Part shown: piece by piece, positions 30,448 through 39,458 of the stretch | How positions within the stretch are numbered: position 1 is the stretch's first letter | How the letters are laid out: every line of letters begins with the position of its first letter | Assembly: GCF_000154705.2 (NCBI RefSeq) | Contig: NZ_CM002917.1 | Location: forward strand, 3,421,853 to 3,485,852 | DNA from: Hoeflea phototrophica DFL-43 | GTDB lineage: Bacteria > Pseudomonadota > Alphaproteobacteria > Rhizobiales > Rhizobiaceae | DNA: 64,000 bases | Reading direction: 5' to 3' | Notes under the pieces: generated by a model | The model's input: only the letters and a program-made list of their open reading frames with translations | Databases searched by the model: none | What the model was told of the DNA's origin: nothing | Position numbers and translations under genes: made by a program

Positions 30448-30476
30448 TTGCACCCCTCCTCCTTCTCGCGTATCAT
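30448..30476 (+). promoter_or_regulatory. Sigma-70 promoter for the DUF2235 gene
   Basis: TTGCAC (30448-30453), exactly 17 bp, TATCAT (30471-30476). The start near 30483 lies downstream of the ATG at 30478 and upstream of the ATG at 30499, which decides the gene start. Confidence 0.6.
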
Positions 30477-30498
30477 GCCTCTGGTGGAGGGCCGCGCC

Positions 30499-31746
30499 AT
30501 GGCCAAGAACATTGTCATCCTTCTGGATGGCACGTCGAACCAGATCTCCGGTGACCGCACCAATGTGCTCAGGCTCTATGGCAGCCTCGAGCGGTCGAAG
30601 AAGCAGCTGGTGTTTTACCAGCCCGGCGTCGGCACCTTCGGGCTGATTGGCTGGTGGCGGCAGCTGCGGTCGAACATCCGCATCATCATGGGGCTCGCCA
30701 CCGGCGCAGGCATTTCCGACAATGTGATGGAGGCTTACCAGTTCCTGGTCGAGAATTGGGAGTTTGGCGACAGGATCTATGTCCTGGGCTTTTCGCGCGG
30801 CGCCTACACCGCGCGTCTGCTCACCGGTTTCATCCGCATTTTCGGGCTGGTGCGGCGCGAACAGCTGCATCTGTTGCGCTTTGCCTGGCGTGCCTACACC
30901 CGCCTCGGCCAGCCCGGCAGCAAGGATTTTTCCGCAGAGATCGGCCATTACCAGAAGGTGCTGGGCGGCCATGGCGCGCGCATCGAGTTCCTCGGTCTTT
31001 GGGACACTGTTGCTTCGGTGTTTGATGCCAGGTCTGATTTCCCTTGGCTGACCACCACCCAGAAAGCCTACACCAACCAGAACGACCGGGTGAAGATCGT
31101 CCGCCACGCCGTCGCCATCGACGAACAGCGGACCTATTTCCAGCCGTCATTGTGGGAACCCGGGCAGGATTACGAGGAATGGTCGAGGCGCAAGAAGGGC
31201 TTTGTCAAAAAGCCGCAGGATTTCGAGGAGGTCTGGTTCGCAGGCTGCCATGGCGATGTCGGCGGCGGCTATCCCGATGCCAAAAGCGGCCTTGCCAAGA
31301 TCCCGCTGGAATGGCTCTTCCGCGAGGCGGAGGCCGCAGGCATCATCGGTGACGAGACGGTGTTCGAGCTGCTGGTGCATGGCAAGCGGACCGGAGACCG
31401 CGCCGGACCGGACGAGGATCTTGCCCGGGACGAGGCCACCAAGCGCACCAAGGACTACACGGGCCCCGATCCGCTCGCCGATATCAATCAGTCCATGCGG
31501 GGCGGCTGGCCGATCGCCGAGTTCCTGCCCCGCAAGATCATGGCGACCGCCTTCCGCATCCGTTTCAGGCTCGGCAATTTCTACATTCCGCTGTTCGACC
31601 ACCGCAAGATCCCCGAGGGCGCAAAGCTCCACGAAGCCGTGATCGAACGGCTGGACAAACGCCCCGACTACAAGCCGCCGAACCTGCCCGGAACCTATGA
31701 AGTGGTGAAGACGCGCACGCCACCGGCCGTCCCGCCCAAGACCTGA
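30499..31746 (+). CDS. DUF2235 (Tle1-like) alpha/beta hydrolase
   Basis: 415 residues from the ATG at 30499, with GGAGG 8 nt upstream. It starts with KNIVILLDGTSNQ, the oxyanion strand of the family, and has the nucleophile motif GFSRGAYTARLL and an Asp/His pair in GLWDTV and CHGDVGGGY. DUF2235 is the catalytic domain of Tle1 phospholipase effectors, but here it is free-standing, without signal peptide, VgrG, PAAR or immunity gene nearby. A cytosolic lipase or esterase is likely. Confidence 0.9.
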   Translation: MAKNIVILLDGTSNQISGDRTNVLRLYGSLERSKKQLVFYQPGVGTFGLIGWWRQLRSNIRIIMGLATGAGISDNVMEAYQFLVENWEFGDRIYVLGFSRGAYTARLLTGFIRIFGLVRREQLHLLRFAWRAYTRLGQPGSKDFSAEIGHYQKVLGGHGARIEFLGLWDTVASVFDARSDFPWLTTTQKAYTNQNDRVKIVRHAVAIDEQRTYFQPSLWEPGQDYEEWSRRKKGFVKKPQDFEEVWFAGCHGDVGGGYPDAKSGLAKIPLEWLFREAEAAGIIGDETVFELLVHGKRTGDRAGPDEDLARDEATKRTKDYTGPDPLADINQSMRGGWPIAEFLPRKIMATAFRIRFRLGNFYIPLFDHRKIPEGAKLHEAVIERLDKRPDYKPPNLPGTYEVVKTRTPPAVPPKT

Positions 31747-31765
31747 TCATAATGGGTCCATCGCT

Positions 31766-33127
31766 TTACAGCGCAGGACCGGGAACCAGCTTGCTGCCAT
31801 CGGTGAAGCGCGAAAAGCGGAAACGCGAGATGTCGTGGCCGGTGGGCCGGCCGGTGGCGATGTTGGCCACAACCCTGCCGAAACCGGGCCCGATGCCGAA
31901 ACCATGGCCGCTCATGCCGGTGGCGATGATCAGGCCTTCAAGCGCGGGCGCACGGTCGACCACCGGAACGACATCGGGCATCGCGTCGATCATGCCGGCC
32001 CAGGCATGGGTGATCTCCGGCTCCCCGAGCGAGGGGAACCGCGCCGCAAAGCGCCGTTTGAGCACAGCAGTGCGGCTCGCATTGGGTTTCGGATCGAGCA
32101 CGCGGCAGCGCTCGAACGGAGTCTCGTCACCCGAACCCCAGGATCGCGCGGTGCCCCAGGCATCGGGATAGTGTTTCGGGGCTTTCGGCAGAAACCGGGT
32201 CTGGCCCAGCACCTTCGCCGCCAGCGGCAGCCAGGTGGCGAGATGCCGGAACGAATCCGGGCCGATCAGCAGGTCATGGGCATCGAGCGCCGAGAGGGTG
32301 TAGCTGCCATCCTCGCGCCGCCGCAATGCCAGCTCTTCGTCGAGCGCAGCACCATCATAAACTTCGGGCATCGGCGCGGTGCGCATCACCGTCGAGCGCA
32401 CCGAGAGCTGCGGCAGCGAGATGCCCTGATTGCGCAACAGCAGCGATGTCCAGGCACCACCCGCAGCCACCACCTGCGAGGCGGCGATAAAGCCATCCTC
32501 CGTGTGCACGCCGGACAGGCTTCCGGCCTTGGTTTCCAGTGTCCGGATCGCGCAGTTCTCGCGAATACCGACACCTTCGCTGTGGGCCAGCGCCGCCACC
32601 GCGGGCACCGCAACCCAGGGCTCGCCACGGGCATCGGTGGGCGACCAGACGGCACCTCTCCAGCGCCTGCCGCCGGGCCCGGTGTCGATCCGGCCAGCAA
32701 CCTCGTCGCCATCTATGGCCCGCACATCAAGCTGATGCCGGCGCGCCACATCAAGCCATTTGGCCCGCTGTTCCATCTCTTCGTCTGTGCTCGCCAGATA
32801 CATGATCCCGGTGCGGCGAAAGCCGGTGGCGTTGCCGGTCTCGCCGTCGATCTGCTCCCAAAGCCTTGAGGCTTCCATCATGACCGGCAGTTCAGCCTCG
32901 TCGCGCCCGAGCTGGCGGATCCAGCCCCAGTTGCGCGAGGATTGCTCGCCCGCCACCCGGCCCTTCTCGACCACAAACACGGACAGTCCGGCCCGCCTGA
33001 GATAAAGCGCGCTCATGATCCCGATCACGCCAGCGCCGGCAATCACCACATCAACCTCGGAAGGCAGCGGATCGGAAAAGGTGACCGGGGATTGATCGGT
33101 AATGGGGGCCGCAGATCGAAAAGGCAT
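31766..33127 (-). CDS. FAD-dependent oxidoreductase (D-amino-acid/glycine oxidase family)
   Basis: 453 residues. The Rossmann FAD motif VIAGAGVIGIMSALYLRRAG is at about residues 27-46. The DAO-fold substrate domain follows, and the C-terminal FAD-closing motif MSGHGFGIGPGFGRVVA is present. Family members oxidise secondary or primary amines such as sarcosine or D-amino acids. The substrate is not readable and there is no transporter beside it. It is convergent with the DUF2235 gene (gap 19 bp). Confidence 0.9.
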   Translation of the reverse strand: MPFRSAAPITDQSPVTFSDPLPSEVDVVIAGAGVIGIMSALYLRRAGLSVFVVEKGRVAGEQSSRNWGWIRQLGRDEAELPVMMEASRLWEQIDGETGNATGFRRTGIMYLASTDEEMEQRAKWLDVARRHQLDVRAIDGDEVAGRIDTGPGGRRWRGAVWSPTDARGEPWVAVPAVAALAHSEGVGIRENCAIRTLETKAGSLSGVHTEDGFIAASQVVAAGGAWTSLLLRNQGISLPQLSVRSTVMRTAPMPEVYDGAALDEELALRRREDGSYTLSALDAHDLLIGPDSFRHLATWLPLAAKVLGQTRFLPKAPKHYPDAWGTARSWGSGDETPFERCRVLDPKPNASRTAVLKRRFAARFPSLGEPEITHAWAGMIDAMPDVVPVVDRAPALEGLIIATGMSGHGFGIGPGFGRVVANIATGRPTGHDISRFRFSRFTDGSKLVPGPAL

Positions 33128-33200
33128 GAATGCTCCGGGAACAAGGCGGGAAGGAAACGCCTGTTTCAGAACCTATTTGTGCGGCTGCACACTGTTGAAA

Positions 33201-33560
33201 TCAAGAGCCGGAAATCGAGATCCTCGCGCATTCCGTAACCATCACCCCGTTCATCGTATCGGCGGTGAGGTGTTGCGTAATCTGAATGTAGCTGCCCTTG
33301 TCACCAATGGCATATTCAATGGTGAGCTTGCATTCTTCGAGATCTCCGTCGGACTCAAGCATGATCTCGACCGGCTCGGATGTCTCCGACACGAGTTCAA
33401 TGATCAGCGTCTCCGGATCCTCAACCTCCTGCGGCCCGATCCGGACCGCGCTGATCTCGCTACCCATGATCCGGTACTGCTCGAATTTCTGAAGTCCCGA
33501 TGCCGGCGTGGCAAACATCGGCAAAAGCCCAAACAGCATGGCGAGGCCTGAGTGGCGCAT
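33201..33560 (-). CDS. Small secreted protein of unknown function
   Basis: 119 residues from the ATG at 33560, preceded by AAGGAG at 8 nt; the 21-residue upstream extension is rejected. The first about 20 residues (MRHSGLAMLFGLLPMFATPASG) form a signal peptide. The mature part is acidic, with two Cys (EECKLT, TECARI) that could form a disulfide. No family was recognised. The gene lies between the oxidoreductase and the nuclease-family gene, all on the minus strand. Confidence 0.75.
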   Translation of the reverse strand: MRHSGLAMLFGLLPMFATPASGLQKFEQYRIMGSEISAVRIGPQEVEDPETLIIELVSETSEPVEIMLESDGDLEECKLTIEYAIGDKGSYIQITQHLTADTMNGVMVTECARISISGS

Positions 33561-33619
33561 GATCTGGCTCCTTTGTTGCCCGTTCAGCAAACGGCGTCGG
33601 ACCAAGAAAGGCAAGGCGA

Positions 33620-34660
33620 TCATCCGCCAACACTCTTGATCGTGGCGATCACCGGTGCGTGGTCCGACGAGCGGTCCTTGGGCAGCCCGGCGGCGAAATG
33701 ATCGTCATAGACCTCGACCTTGGCCACCTCGCCGCGGCGGCGCGGATTCTTCGGGTTGAGGCCGTTGGACACCACCACATAATCAAGCGTCGACCCCGAA
33801 CCGACACCGCCATGGGTGTTGGGCCGGACAAAGCCCTGCATCGGCACCAGGTTGAAGGCATCATAGAGCTTGTAGACATGCTTGAGAAAGGCGAAGGGGT
33901 CGGGGATGCCGTTGGCTGCAACGCTGCCCCAGGACCAGACCCGGTCGGCCTGGGTCAGGATCGAGATCGTGTGCGACGCCGGATCCTCATTGAGATCGCC
34001 CAGCAGGATCACCGGCGCGTCGGCATCGGCATCGATCGACTGGCGGAACATCCGGTAAATGGCACCGGCCTCCGCCGCCCGCTTGGCAACCTGGTTCACG
34101 CCCGCCATGGCGCGCTCCATATAGGTGGTGCGGATCTTGTCGCCCCAATCGGCCAGCCCGTCGATGATCTCGTCATCGACAAAAGCGCCCTGGGACTTGA
34201 AATGGCAGACGAAGAAGCGGGTCTGGCCGATGCCGGGCAGATCGATCACCGCATCAACCGGCGTGCGCGAAAACCTGAAATCCTCGTCAATCACCGTGTC
34301 CTGGGGCACACCGGCGACACCGGAAAGCGGTTCTGCACTGATAAAGGGATAGCGCGAGGCGATCGCCACGGTTGCGTTGACATAGATTTCAGGGTCATCC
34401 GCATCAAAGGCGGGCGCCACGGGGCAGTAGAAATAGGGATAGCCATTGGCTGCCAGCAGTGCCTTCAACTCGTCCTGGGACACCACTTCCTGAAGCCCGA
34501 TCACATCGGCGTTCATCTCGGACAGCAGCGTGATGATCCAGTTCTTCTTGGCGTCCCATTCGGCTTGCGAATAGGTCGCTGTGGGTTTTCGCGCATGCCA
34601 GAAAATGCCGGGAGCTGCGAAATGATAGAGATTGAGGGTGGCAACCAGAACGTTTGTCAT
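33620..34660 (-). CDS. Endonuclease/exonuclease/phosphatase-family protein
   Basis: 346 residues with the four EEP landmarks: VATLNLYHF (Asn), VIGLQEV (Glu), LLGDLNEDPASH (Asp/Asn) and SSDHAPV (Asp/His). The metal-dependent fold cleaves phosphodiester or phosphomonoester bonds in nucleic acids, lipids or sugars. There is no signal peptide, so it is cytosolic. GGAGAG precedes the ATG. Substrate unknown. Confidence 0.92.
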   Translation of the reverse strand: MTNVLVATLNLYHFAAPGIFWHARKPTATYSQAEWDAKKNWIITLLSEMNADVIGLQEVVSQDELKALLAANGYPYFYCPVAPAFDADDPEIYVNATVAIASRYPFISAEPLSGVAGVPQDTVIDEDFRFSRTPVDAVIDLPGIGQTRFFVCHFKSQGAFVDDEIIDGLADWGDKIRTTYMERAMAGVNQVAKRAAEAGAIYRMFRQSIDADADAPVILLGDLNEDPASHTISILTQADRVWSWGSVAANGIPDPFAFLKHVYKLYDAFNLVPMQGFVRPNTHGGVGSGSTLDYVVVSNGLNPKNPRRRGEVAKVEVYDDHFAAGLPKDRSSDHAPVIATIKSVGG

Positions 34661-34837
34661 TGCACTCTCCGCAATTGCAGGATCAGGAAAATAAGCTCTG
34701 CGGCATCATCATGACACCGATGCAACAATTCGCCAAAACATCTGTTTTCACCGGGGAATTGGGGGCAAAACCGGTCAAATTTTTTTCTGGTGAATTTTTC
34801 TGGCAGATTTGTTAAGGCTGGGGAATGGAAACGTTGG

Positions 34838-34883
34838 AACGGCTTCGAAGTGTCCACTTCGGAAGCCGTTTCGTTTTTGTTTT
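34838..34883 (+). terminator. Intrinsic terminator in the greA leader (putative attenuator)
   Basis: AACGGCTTCGAAGT (34838-34851) pairs with ACTTC-G-GAAGCCGTT (34856-34870) with one bulge, followed by TTTCGTTTTTGTTTT. It lies on the plus strand 52-97 nt before greA, with no plus-strand gene upstream to terminate. A second perfect hairpin, CTGCCGCT/AGCGGCAG (34884-34910), follows directly before the ribosome site. Premature termination before greA is the simplest reading. Confidence 0.65.
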
Positions 34884-34934
34884 CTGCCGCTCTTTCAAAA
34901 ACAGCGGCAGGCAAGAGGAACAAGGAAAAGACTA

Positions 34935-35411
34935 ATGGTTGAGAAGGTTCCGATGACGCAAGGAGGCTACACCAAGCTGCAGGAAGAACTGCGCTGGCGT
35001 CAGCAATCCGAACGGCCGCGTATCATCGAGGCGATCTCAGAAGCCCGCGCCCATGGCGATCTGTCCGAGAACGCGGAATATCATGCGGCCAAGGAAGCCC
35101 AGAGCCACAATGAGGGCCGCATTGGCGAGCTTGAGGACTATACCTCGCGCGCGGAAATCATCGATGTCTCCAAGATGTCCGGCGACACCGTCAAGTTCGG
35201 CGCCACGGTCAGCCTCGTTGACGAGGACACCGACGAGGAAAAGACCTACCAGATCGTCGGCGACCAGGAAGCCGATGTGAAGCAGGGCCGGATTTCGATC
35301 TCCTCGCCGATTTCGCGCGCCCTGATCGGCAAATCCGTCGGCGATTCCATCGAGGTTGTCGCCCCGGGTGGCTCCAAGGCCTACGAAATCCTCGCCGTCA
35401 AGTGGGGCTGA
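34935..35411 (+). CDS. greA: Transcription elongation factor GreA
   Basis: 158 residues from the ATG at 34935 ([19 protein letters not shown]). The N-terminal coiled coil carries the acidic tip DLSENAEY that reaches the polymerase active site. The C-terminal FKBP-like domain ends YEILAVKWG. GreA stimulates transcript cleavage to rescue backtracked polymerase. AAGGA precedes the start. The leader contains an intrinsic terminator. It is followed by the LPS-core glycosyltransferase, an order also found in Sinorhizobium (from memory). Confidence 0.97.
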   Translation: MVEKVPMTQGGYTKLQEELRWRQQSERPRIIEAISEARAHGDLSENAEYHAAKEAQSHNEGRIGELEDYTSRAEIIDVSKMSGDTVKFGATVSLVDEDTDEEKTYQIVGDQEADVKQGRISISSPISRALIGKSVGDSIEVVAPGGSKAYEILAVKWG

Positions 35412-35442
35412 GCGCCCCCTGCGGCAAACACCCGAGCACACT

Positions 35443-36549
35443 ATGAGCAAAGACAACGGCTCCAGCCCTCGCCCAGCCGGCAATCACACCGGCAACACGG
35501 CGGGGCCGGACCCGTTGTTCGTGCTCAACATGCACCGCAACTTCACCGGCGTATCGGCCACGGCCGCGGCGGTGGTCCGCCAGCAACAAAAACATTACGC
35601 CCTCAAGCTGGTGGGCGGTTCCCTGCCCGGATGCCCCGAACCGATCGGCTTCCGCCAGGCCGTCAAGCTGTCGCGAACGCTCCCGCCGGGCAAGCCGTTT
35701 CATATCTGGCATGTGCGCCGCAACCCGGAAATGCGCGCCGGGATCTTCGCCCGCGATGTGCTGCGGCTGCCCATCAGGCTGGTCTTCACCTCCGCGGCCC
35801 AGCGCCGCCACAGCCTCATCCCTCGATGGCTGATCTCGAAGATGGACGCGGTGATCGCCACCACCCCGGCAGCGGCCGAATTTGTCCCGCATGTCCGCGC
35901 GGTGGCGCCCCACGGCGTCGACATCGGCCGGTTTCACCCCGCAGAATCGAGGATCGAAGCCTGGGCAGCCACCGGCCAGCCGGGAACGGCAGGCATTGCC
36001 ACAATCGGGCGGATCCGCCCGGAAAAGGGCACCGACCGCTTTGTCGACACCATGATCAGGGCGTTTCCCGCACTTCCGGGACACACGGCGCTTGTCATCG
36101 GCAAGGCCGCCCATGAACATGCGGGCTTTCTCGACACGCTCAAGACCAGGGTTGCAGAAGCGAGGCTCAGCGAACGGATTCTGTTTCCCGGTGAAGTGCT
36201 GGCTGACACCATGCCCGGCCTGATCCGCGGGCTCAGCCTGTTGGTGGCGTTGCCACGCTATGAGGGGTACGGCGTGACCCCGCTCGAGGCGATGGCCTCC
36301 GGCGTGCCCTTTGTTGCCAGCAATGCGGGCTGGTTCGAGACGTTTTCAGGGGACGGCGCGGCCGGAACGATTGTCACCGATGGCGATCCGGAGGCCGCCG
36401 CTGCGGCGACAGTTGAAATCCTGTCTGATCCGCAGCGCCATCGCACTATGGCAGAGGCCGCACGTGAGCGGGCAGCAAGCCACTTCAGTGTCGCCGCGGA
36501 GGCCGATGCCATCAACGCGGTCTATCATCAGCTCTGGTCGGAAGCCTGA
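35443..36549 (+). CDS. lpsB: LPS core glycosyltransferase, GT4 family (LpsB/LpcC-like)
   Basis: 368 residues from the ATG at 35443. GT-B fold: the N-terminal half has IWHVRRNPEMRAGI and FTSAAQRRHSLIPRWLI, signatures of rhizobial LpsB/LpcC mannosyltransferases. The C-terminal half has IGRIRPEKGTDRF and the nucleotide-sugar motif RYEGYGVTPLEAMASG. It should add a core sugar (mannose in the characterised relatives) to lipopolysaccharide on the inner face of the inner membrane. It lies 31 bp behind greA. The symbol rests on family and neighbourhood, not on assay. Confidence 0.85.
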   Translation: MSKDNGSSPRPAGNHTGNTAGPDPLFVLNMHRNFTGVSATAAAVVRQQQKHYALKLVGGSLPGCPEPIGFRQAVKLSRTLPPGKPFHIWHVRRNPEMRAGIFARDVLRLPIRLVFTSAAQRRHSLIPRWLISKMDAVIATTPAAAEFVPHVRAVAPHGVDIGRFHPAESRIEAWAATGQPGTAGIATIGRIRPEKGTDRFVDTMIRAFPALPGHTALVIGKAAHEHAGFLDTLKTRVAEARLSERILFPGEVLADTMPGLIRGLSLLVALPRYEGYGVTPLEAMASGVPFVASNAGWFETFSGDGAAGTIVTDGDPEAAAAATVEILSDPQRHRTMAEAARERAASHFSVAAEADAINAVYHQLWSEA

Positions 36550-36604
36550 CAGAAGAGCCCTTGAAACCCGGCCCGGCCCCAAGCCCCGTCGTCAGGCCCG
36601 AAAA

Positions 36605-37075
36605 TCAGATTGCCACCAGGCCCTCATCCTTGACCTGACGGATGGTCAGCATGGTCCGCACCGTGTCGACATTTTCTGCAGCCGTCAGTTCCTCGATGAC
36701 GAAATCCTGGAAATGGGAGAGATTGCGGGCCACGCAGTGCAGCAGAAAATCGCTTTCGCCCGAGACCATCCAGGTTTCCCGCACGATCGGCCATTGATTG
36801 GTCATGGCTGCGAAAGCCTTGAGGTTTGCATCGGACTGATGCTTGAGGCCAACCGTGCAAAAGGCCACCAGGTCAAAGCCGAGGCTGGGCGCGTGCAGCA
36901 CTGCACGGTAACCGCGGATGAAACCCGCCTGTTCGAGCTTGCGCACCCGCCGCAAGCATGGTGGCGCGGAAATGCCCACCCGCTCTGACAGTTCCACATT
37001 GGTGATCCGCCCGTCACGCTGCAGTTCGCGCAGAATCTTGAGGTCGATCGTATCAAGTTCGGCCTTGATGGTCAT
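36605..37075 (-). CDS. Lrp/AsnC-family regulator
   Basis: 156 residues. The N-terminal HTH (LDTIDLKILRELQRDGRITNVELSERVGIS...CLRRVRKLE) is followed by a RAM ligand-binding domain (VSGESDFLLHCVARNL). It acts as an oligomer sensing an amino acid. It is divergent from trxB; the 291-bp gap holds a GGTGAG/CTCACC hairpin at 37220-37238. A comparable lrp gene sits at this place in Sinorhizobium (from memory). Confidence 0.93.
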   Translation of the reverse strand: MTIKAELDTIDLKILRELQRDGRITNVELSERVGISAPPCLRRVRKLEQAGFIRGYRAVLHAPSLGFDLVAFCTVGLKHQSDANLKAFAAMTNQWPIVRETWMVSGESDFLLHCVARNLSHFQDFVIEELTAAENVDTVRTMLTIRQVKDEGLVAI

Positions 37076-37366
37076 CTTTCGCTTCCCGTATGGACAACTC
37101 TACCGGCGCAGACTCAAGAGCAATTCATACGCTGCGACGAAACTTTATTGCGCCAGCGCGCCGCCCGTGTAAAGCCATCTGCGGCCATTGCAGGGCGAAG
37201 TTCTGTGCGTAACCGTGTTGGTGAGCTTGAAACTCACCGGCAGCCATCCCTAAATGACACTCCAAAGGAAGCCGCTGCGCCCGCTGCCGATTGCAGCTTT
37301 TGCCATTGCTGCTTTACCGGAGTTGGCCCACACTGCCCGCTCGCAACACTGTTTCAGGAAACCGCC

Positions 37367-38341
37367 ATGACCGCCCGCCACGTTCCCGTTCTCATCATCG
37401 GCTCCGGACCGGCCGGCTATACGGCCGCAATCTATGCCGCGCGCGCGCTGCTCAACCCTGTGCTGATCGCCGGCATGGAACAGGGCGGACAGCTGATGAT
37501 CACCACCGATGTGGAAAATTATCCAGGCTATGCCGATCCCGTGCAGGGTCCGTGGATGATGGAGCAGATGCTCAAGCAGGCTGAACATGTGGGGGCCGAG
37601 ATCGTCAATGATCTGGTCACCGAGGTCGAAATGACAAACCGTCCATTCACCATCAAGACGGATTCCGGCGCGGTGTGGACCTGCGATTCGCTGATCATCG
37701 CCACCGGCGCGCAGGCCAAGTGGCTCGGCATCCCCACCGAAAAGGACTTCATGGGCTTTGGCGTCTCCGCCTGCGCCACCTGTGATGGATTCTTCTACCG
37801 CGGCAAGAACGTCATTGTCGTCGGCGGCGGCAATTCCGCCGTTGAGGAGGCTCTCTATCTCTCCAATCTTGCAGCAAAGGTGACCGTGGTTCACCGCCGT
37901 GATGAATTCCGCGCCGAAAAGATCCTGCAGCAGCGGCTGTTCGACAAGGAAAACATCGAGGTGATCTGGGACACCGAAGTGATCGAATATCTCGGCGCGC
38001 CGGCGCAGCCGCCAATGCCCGCCTCGGTCAATGGCGTCAAGCTCAAGAACCGCAAGACCGGCGACATCACCGACATGGCCATTGACGGCGTATTCGTCGC
38101 GATCGGTCACGCCCCGGCGGTCAGCCTGTTCAAGGACAAGCTCAAGCACAAGCCGAACGGCTATCTCTGGACCGCGCCGGACTCGACGGCCACCGATGTG
38201 CCCGGGGTTTTTGCCGCTGGCGACGTGACCGACGACATCTACCGCCAGGCCGTGACCGCCGCAGGCATGGGCTGCATGGCGGCGCTGGAAGCCGAACGCT
38301 ACCTGGCCGGCGTGGTCCGGCATGCCGAGGCCGCCGAATAA
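37367..38341 (+). CDS. trxB: Thioredoxin-disulfide reductase
   Basis: 324 residues from the ATG at 37367; the longer frame upstream does not look like protein. The FAD motif GSGPAG is at 12-17, the redox-active CATC at 136-139 and the NADPH motif VVGGGNSAVEEA near 155. The C-terminal FAD motif is FAAGDVTD. It reduces thioredoxin with NADPH. lsrB follows 56 bp later on the same strand and may be co-transcribed. Confidence 0.97.
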   Translation: MTARHVPVLIIGSGPAGYTAAIYAARALLNPVLIAGMEQGGQLMITTDVENYPGYADPVQGPWMMEQMLKQAEHVGAEIVNDLVTEVEMTNRPFTIKTDSGAVWTCDSLIIATGAQAKWLGIPTEKDFMGFGVSACATCDGFFYRGKNVIVVGGGNSAVEEALYLSNLAAKVTVVHRRDEFRAEKILQQRLFDKENIEVIWDTEVIEYLGAPAQPPMPASVNGVKLKNRKTGDITDMAIDGVFVAIGHAPAVSLFKDKLKHKPNGYLWTAPDSTATDVPGVFAAGDVTDDIYRQAVTAAGMGCMAALEAERYLAGVVRHAEAAE

Positions 38342-38397
38342 GGCGCGAACCGCGCCACATCTAGACCGGCAAACGGTCAGAGGGGACAAGAATCGAC

Positions 38398-39297
38398 ATG
38401 GTGCCGCTCGACTGGGATAAATTGCGCATTTTTCACGCGGCCGCGGAGGCCGGCTCGTTCACCCATGCGGCGGAGAAGCTGCATCTGTCACAGTCTGCGA
38501 TCAGCCGCCAGGTCTCGTCGCTGGAAATGGATATCGGCGCCAAACTGTTCCACCGCCATGCCCGCGGCCTGATCCTCTCCGAGCAGGGCGAGATCCTCTA
38601 CCAGACCGCTCATGAAGTGCTGATGAAGCTCGAAGCGGTGAAGAACCAGCTCACCGAGACACGCGAACGCCCCTCCGGCAAATTGCGGGTGACAACGACT
38701 GTCGGTCTTGGCCAGGCCTGGCTTACGGAAAAGGTCCAGGAGTTCCAGGCACTCTATCCCGATGTTCAGGTTCAGCTGTTGCTCGACAATGAAGAGCTTG
38801 ACGTCAACATGCGCCAGGCGGATTGCGCCATCAGGTTGCGCCAGCCCCAGCAGCCGGACCTGATCCAGCGCCGCATGTTCACGGTGCATTTCCACATTTA
38901 TGCCGCCCCCTCCTACCTTGCCCGTCATGGCGAACCCAAGACGCTGGAGGATCTGGACAACCACCGAATCATCACCTTCGGCGAGCCCGCACCCAACTAT
39001 CTGCGCGATGTGAACTGGCTCGAGCAGGCTGGACGCACACCCGACAACCCGCGAATCGCACAATTACAAGTGAACAACCTGCCGGCCATCAGGCGCGCCA
39101 CCATCAATGGTGCGGGCATTTCACTGCTGCCCGATTATATGATCAGCCGTGATCTGGCGCTGGTGCAGCTGGACATTCCTGCCGACATTCCATCCTTCGA
39201 TACCTATTTCTGCTATACGGAAGAGATGAAAAACGCTGCGAAACTCAAGGCCTTCCGGGATTTCCTGGTCTCAAAGGCGCGCAACTGGAACTTCTGA
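38398..39297 (+). CDS. lsrB: LysR-type regulator LsrB/VtlR
   Basis: 299 residues. The N-terminal winged HTH (LRIFHAAAEAGSFTHAAEKLHLSQSAISRQVSSLE) is followed by a periplasmic-binding-like effector domain. Its position behind trxB and ahead of an AbcR-like sRNA matches lsrB of Sinorhizobium and vtlR of Brucella/Agrobacterium (from memory). Those regulators control AbcR sRNAs, envelope genes and oxidative-stress response; redox-active cysteines are reported in LsrB. Cys143 and Cys272 are the only cysteines here. Confidence 0.88.
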   Translation: MVPLDWDKLRIFHAAAEAGSFTHAAEKLHLSQSAISRQVSSLEMDIGAKLFHRHARGLILSEQGEILYQTAHEVLMKLEAVKNQLTETRERPSGKLRVTTTVGLGQAWLTEKVQEFQALYPDVQVQLLLDNEELDVNMRQADCAIRLRQPQQPDLIQRRMFTVHFHIYAAPSYLARHGEPKTLEDLDNHRIITFGEPAPNYLRDVNWLEQAGRTPDNPRIAQLQVNNLPAIRRATINGAGISLLPDYMISRDLALVQLDIPADIPSFDTYFCYTEEMKNAAKLKAFRDFLVSKARNWNF

Positions 39298-39334
39298 TCG
39301 AAGGGCGGCGGCAGTGGCCCGCAGCACCCACCGC

Positions 39335-39370
39335 AAAAAAATACGGCAAACACAAGCTTGCTGTTTTTTT
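39335..39370 (+). terminator. Terminator of the trxB-lsrB transcript
   Basis: CGGCAA (39344-39349) and TTGCTG (39358-39363) pair, flanked by an A-run on the left and seven T on the right (39364-39370). It ends the regulator transcript about 70 nt after the lsrB stop and separates it from the sRNA. Confidence 0.6.
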
Positions 39371-39381
39371 AGGCAATAATA

Positions 39382-39406
39382 CAGCCATGCGTTAACAACA
39401 TGGCTG
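39382..39406. promoter_or_regulatory. LysR-type box upstream of the AbcR-like sRNA
   Basis: CAGCCATG (39382-39389) and CATGGCTG (39399-39406) are a perfect 8-bp inverted repeat with a 9-bp spacer. Its centre (39394) lies about 65 bp upstream of the predicted sRNA start, the classical LysR recognition position. No T-run follows, so it is not a terminator. Confidence 0.55.
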
Positions 39407-39423
39407 GCATGCGCTCTTCCCTC

Positions 39424-39452
39424 TTGCTGAATGCTCAATAAAGCACCATATC
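39424..39452 (+). promoter_or_regulatory. Promoter of the AbcR-like sRNA
   Basis: TTGCTG (39424-39429), 17 bp, CATATC (39447-39452). This predicts a start near 39459. Confidence 0.6.
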
Positions 39453-39458
39453 GACTAC

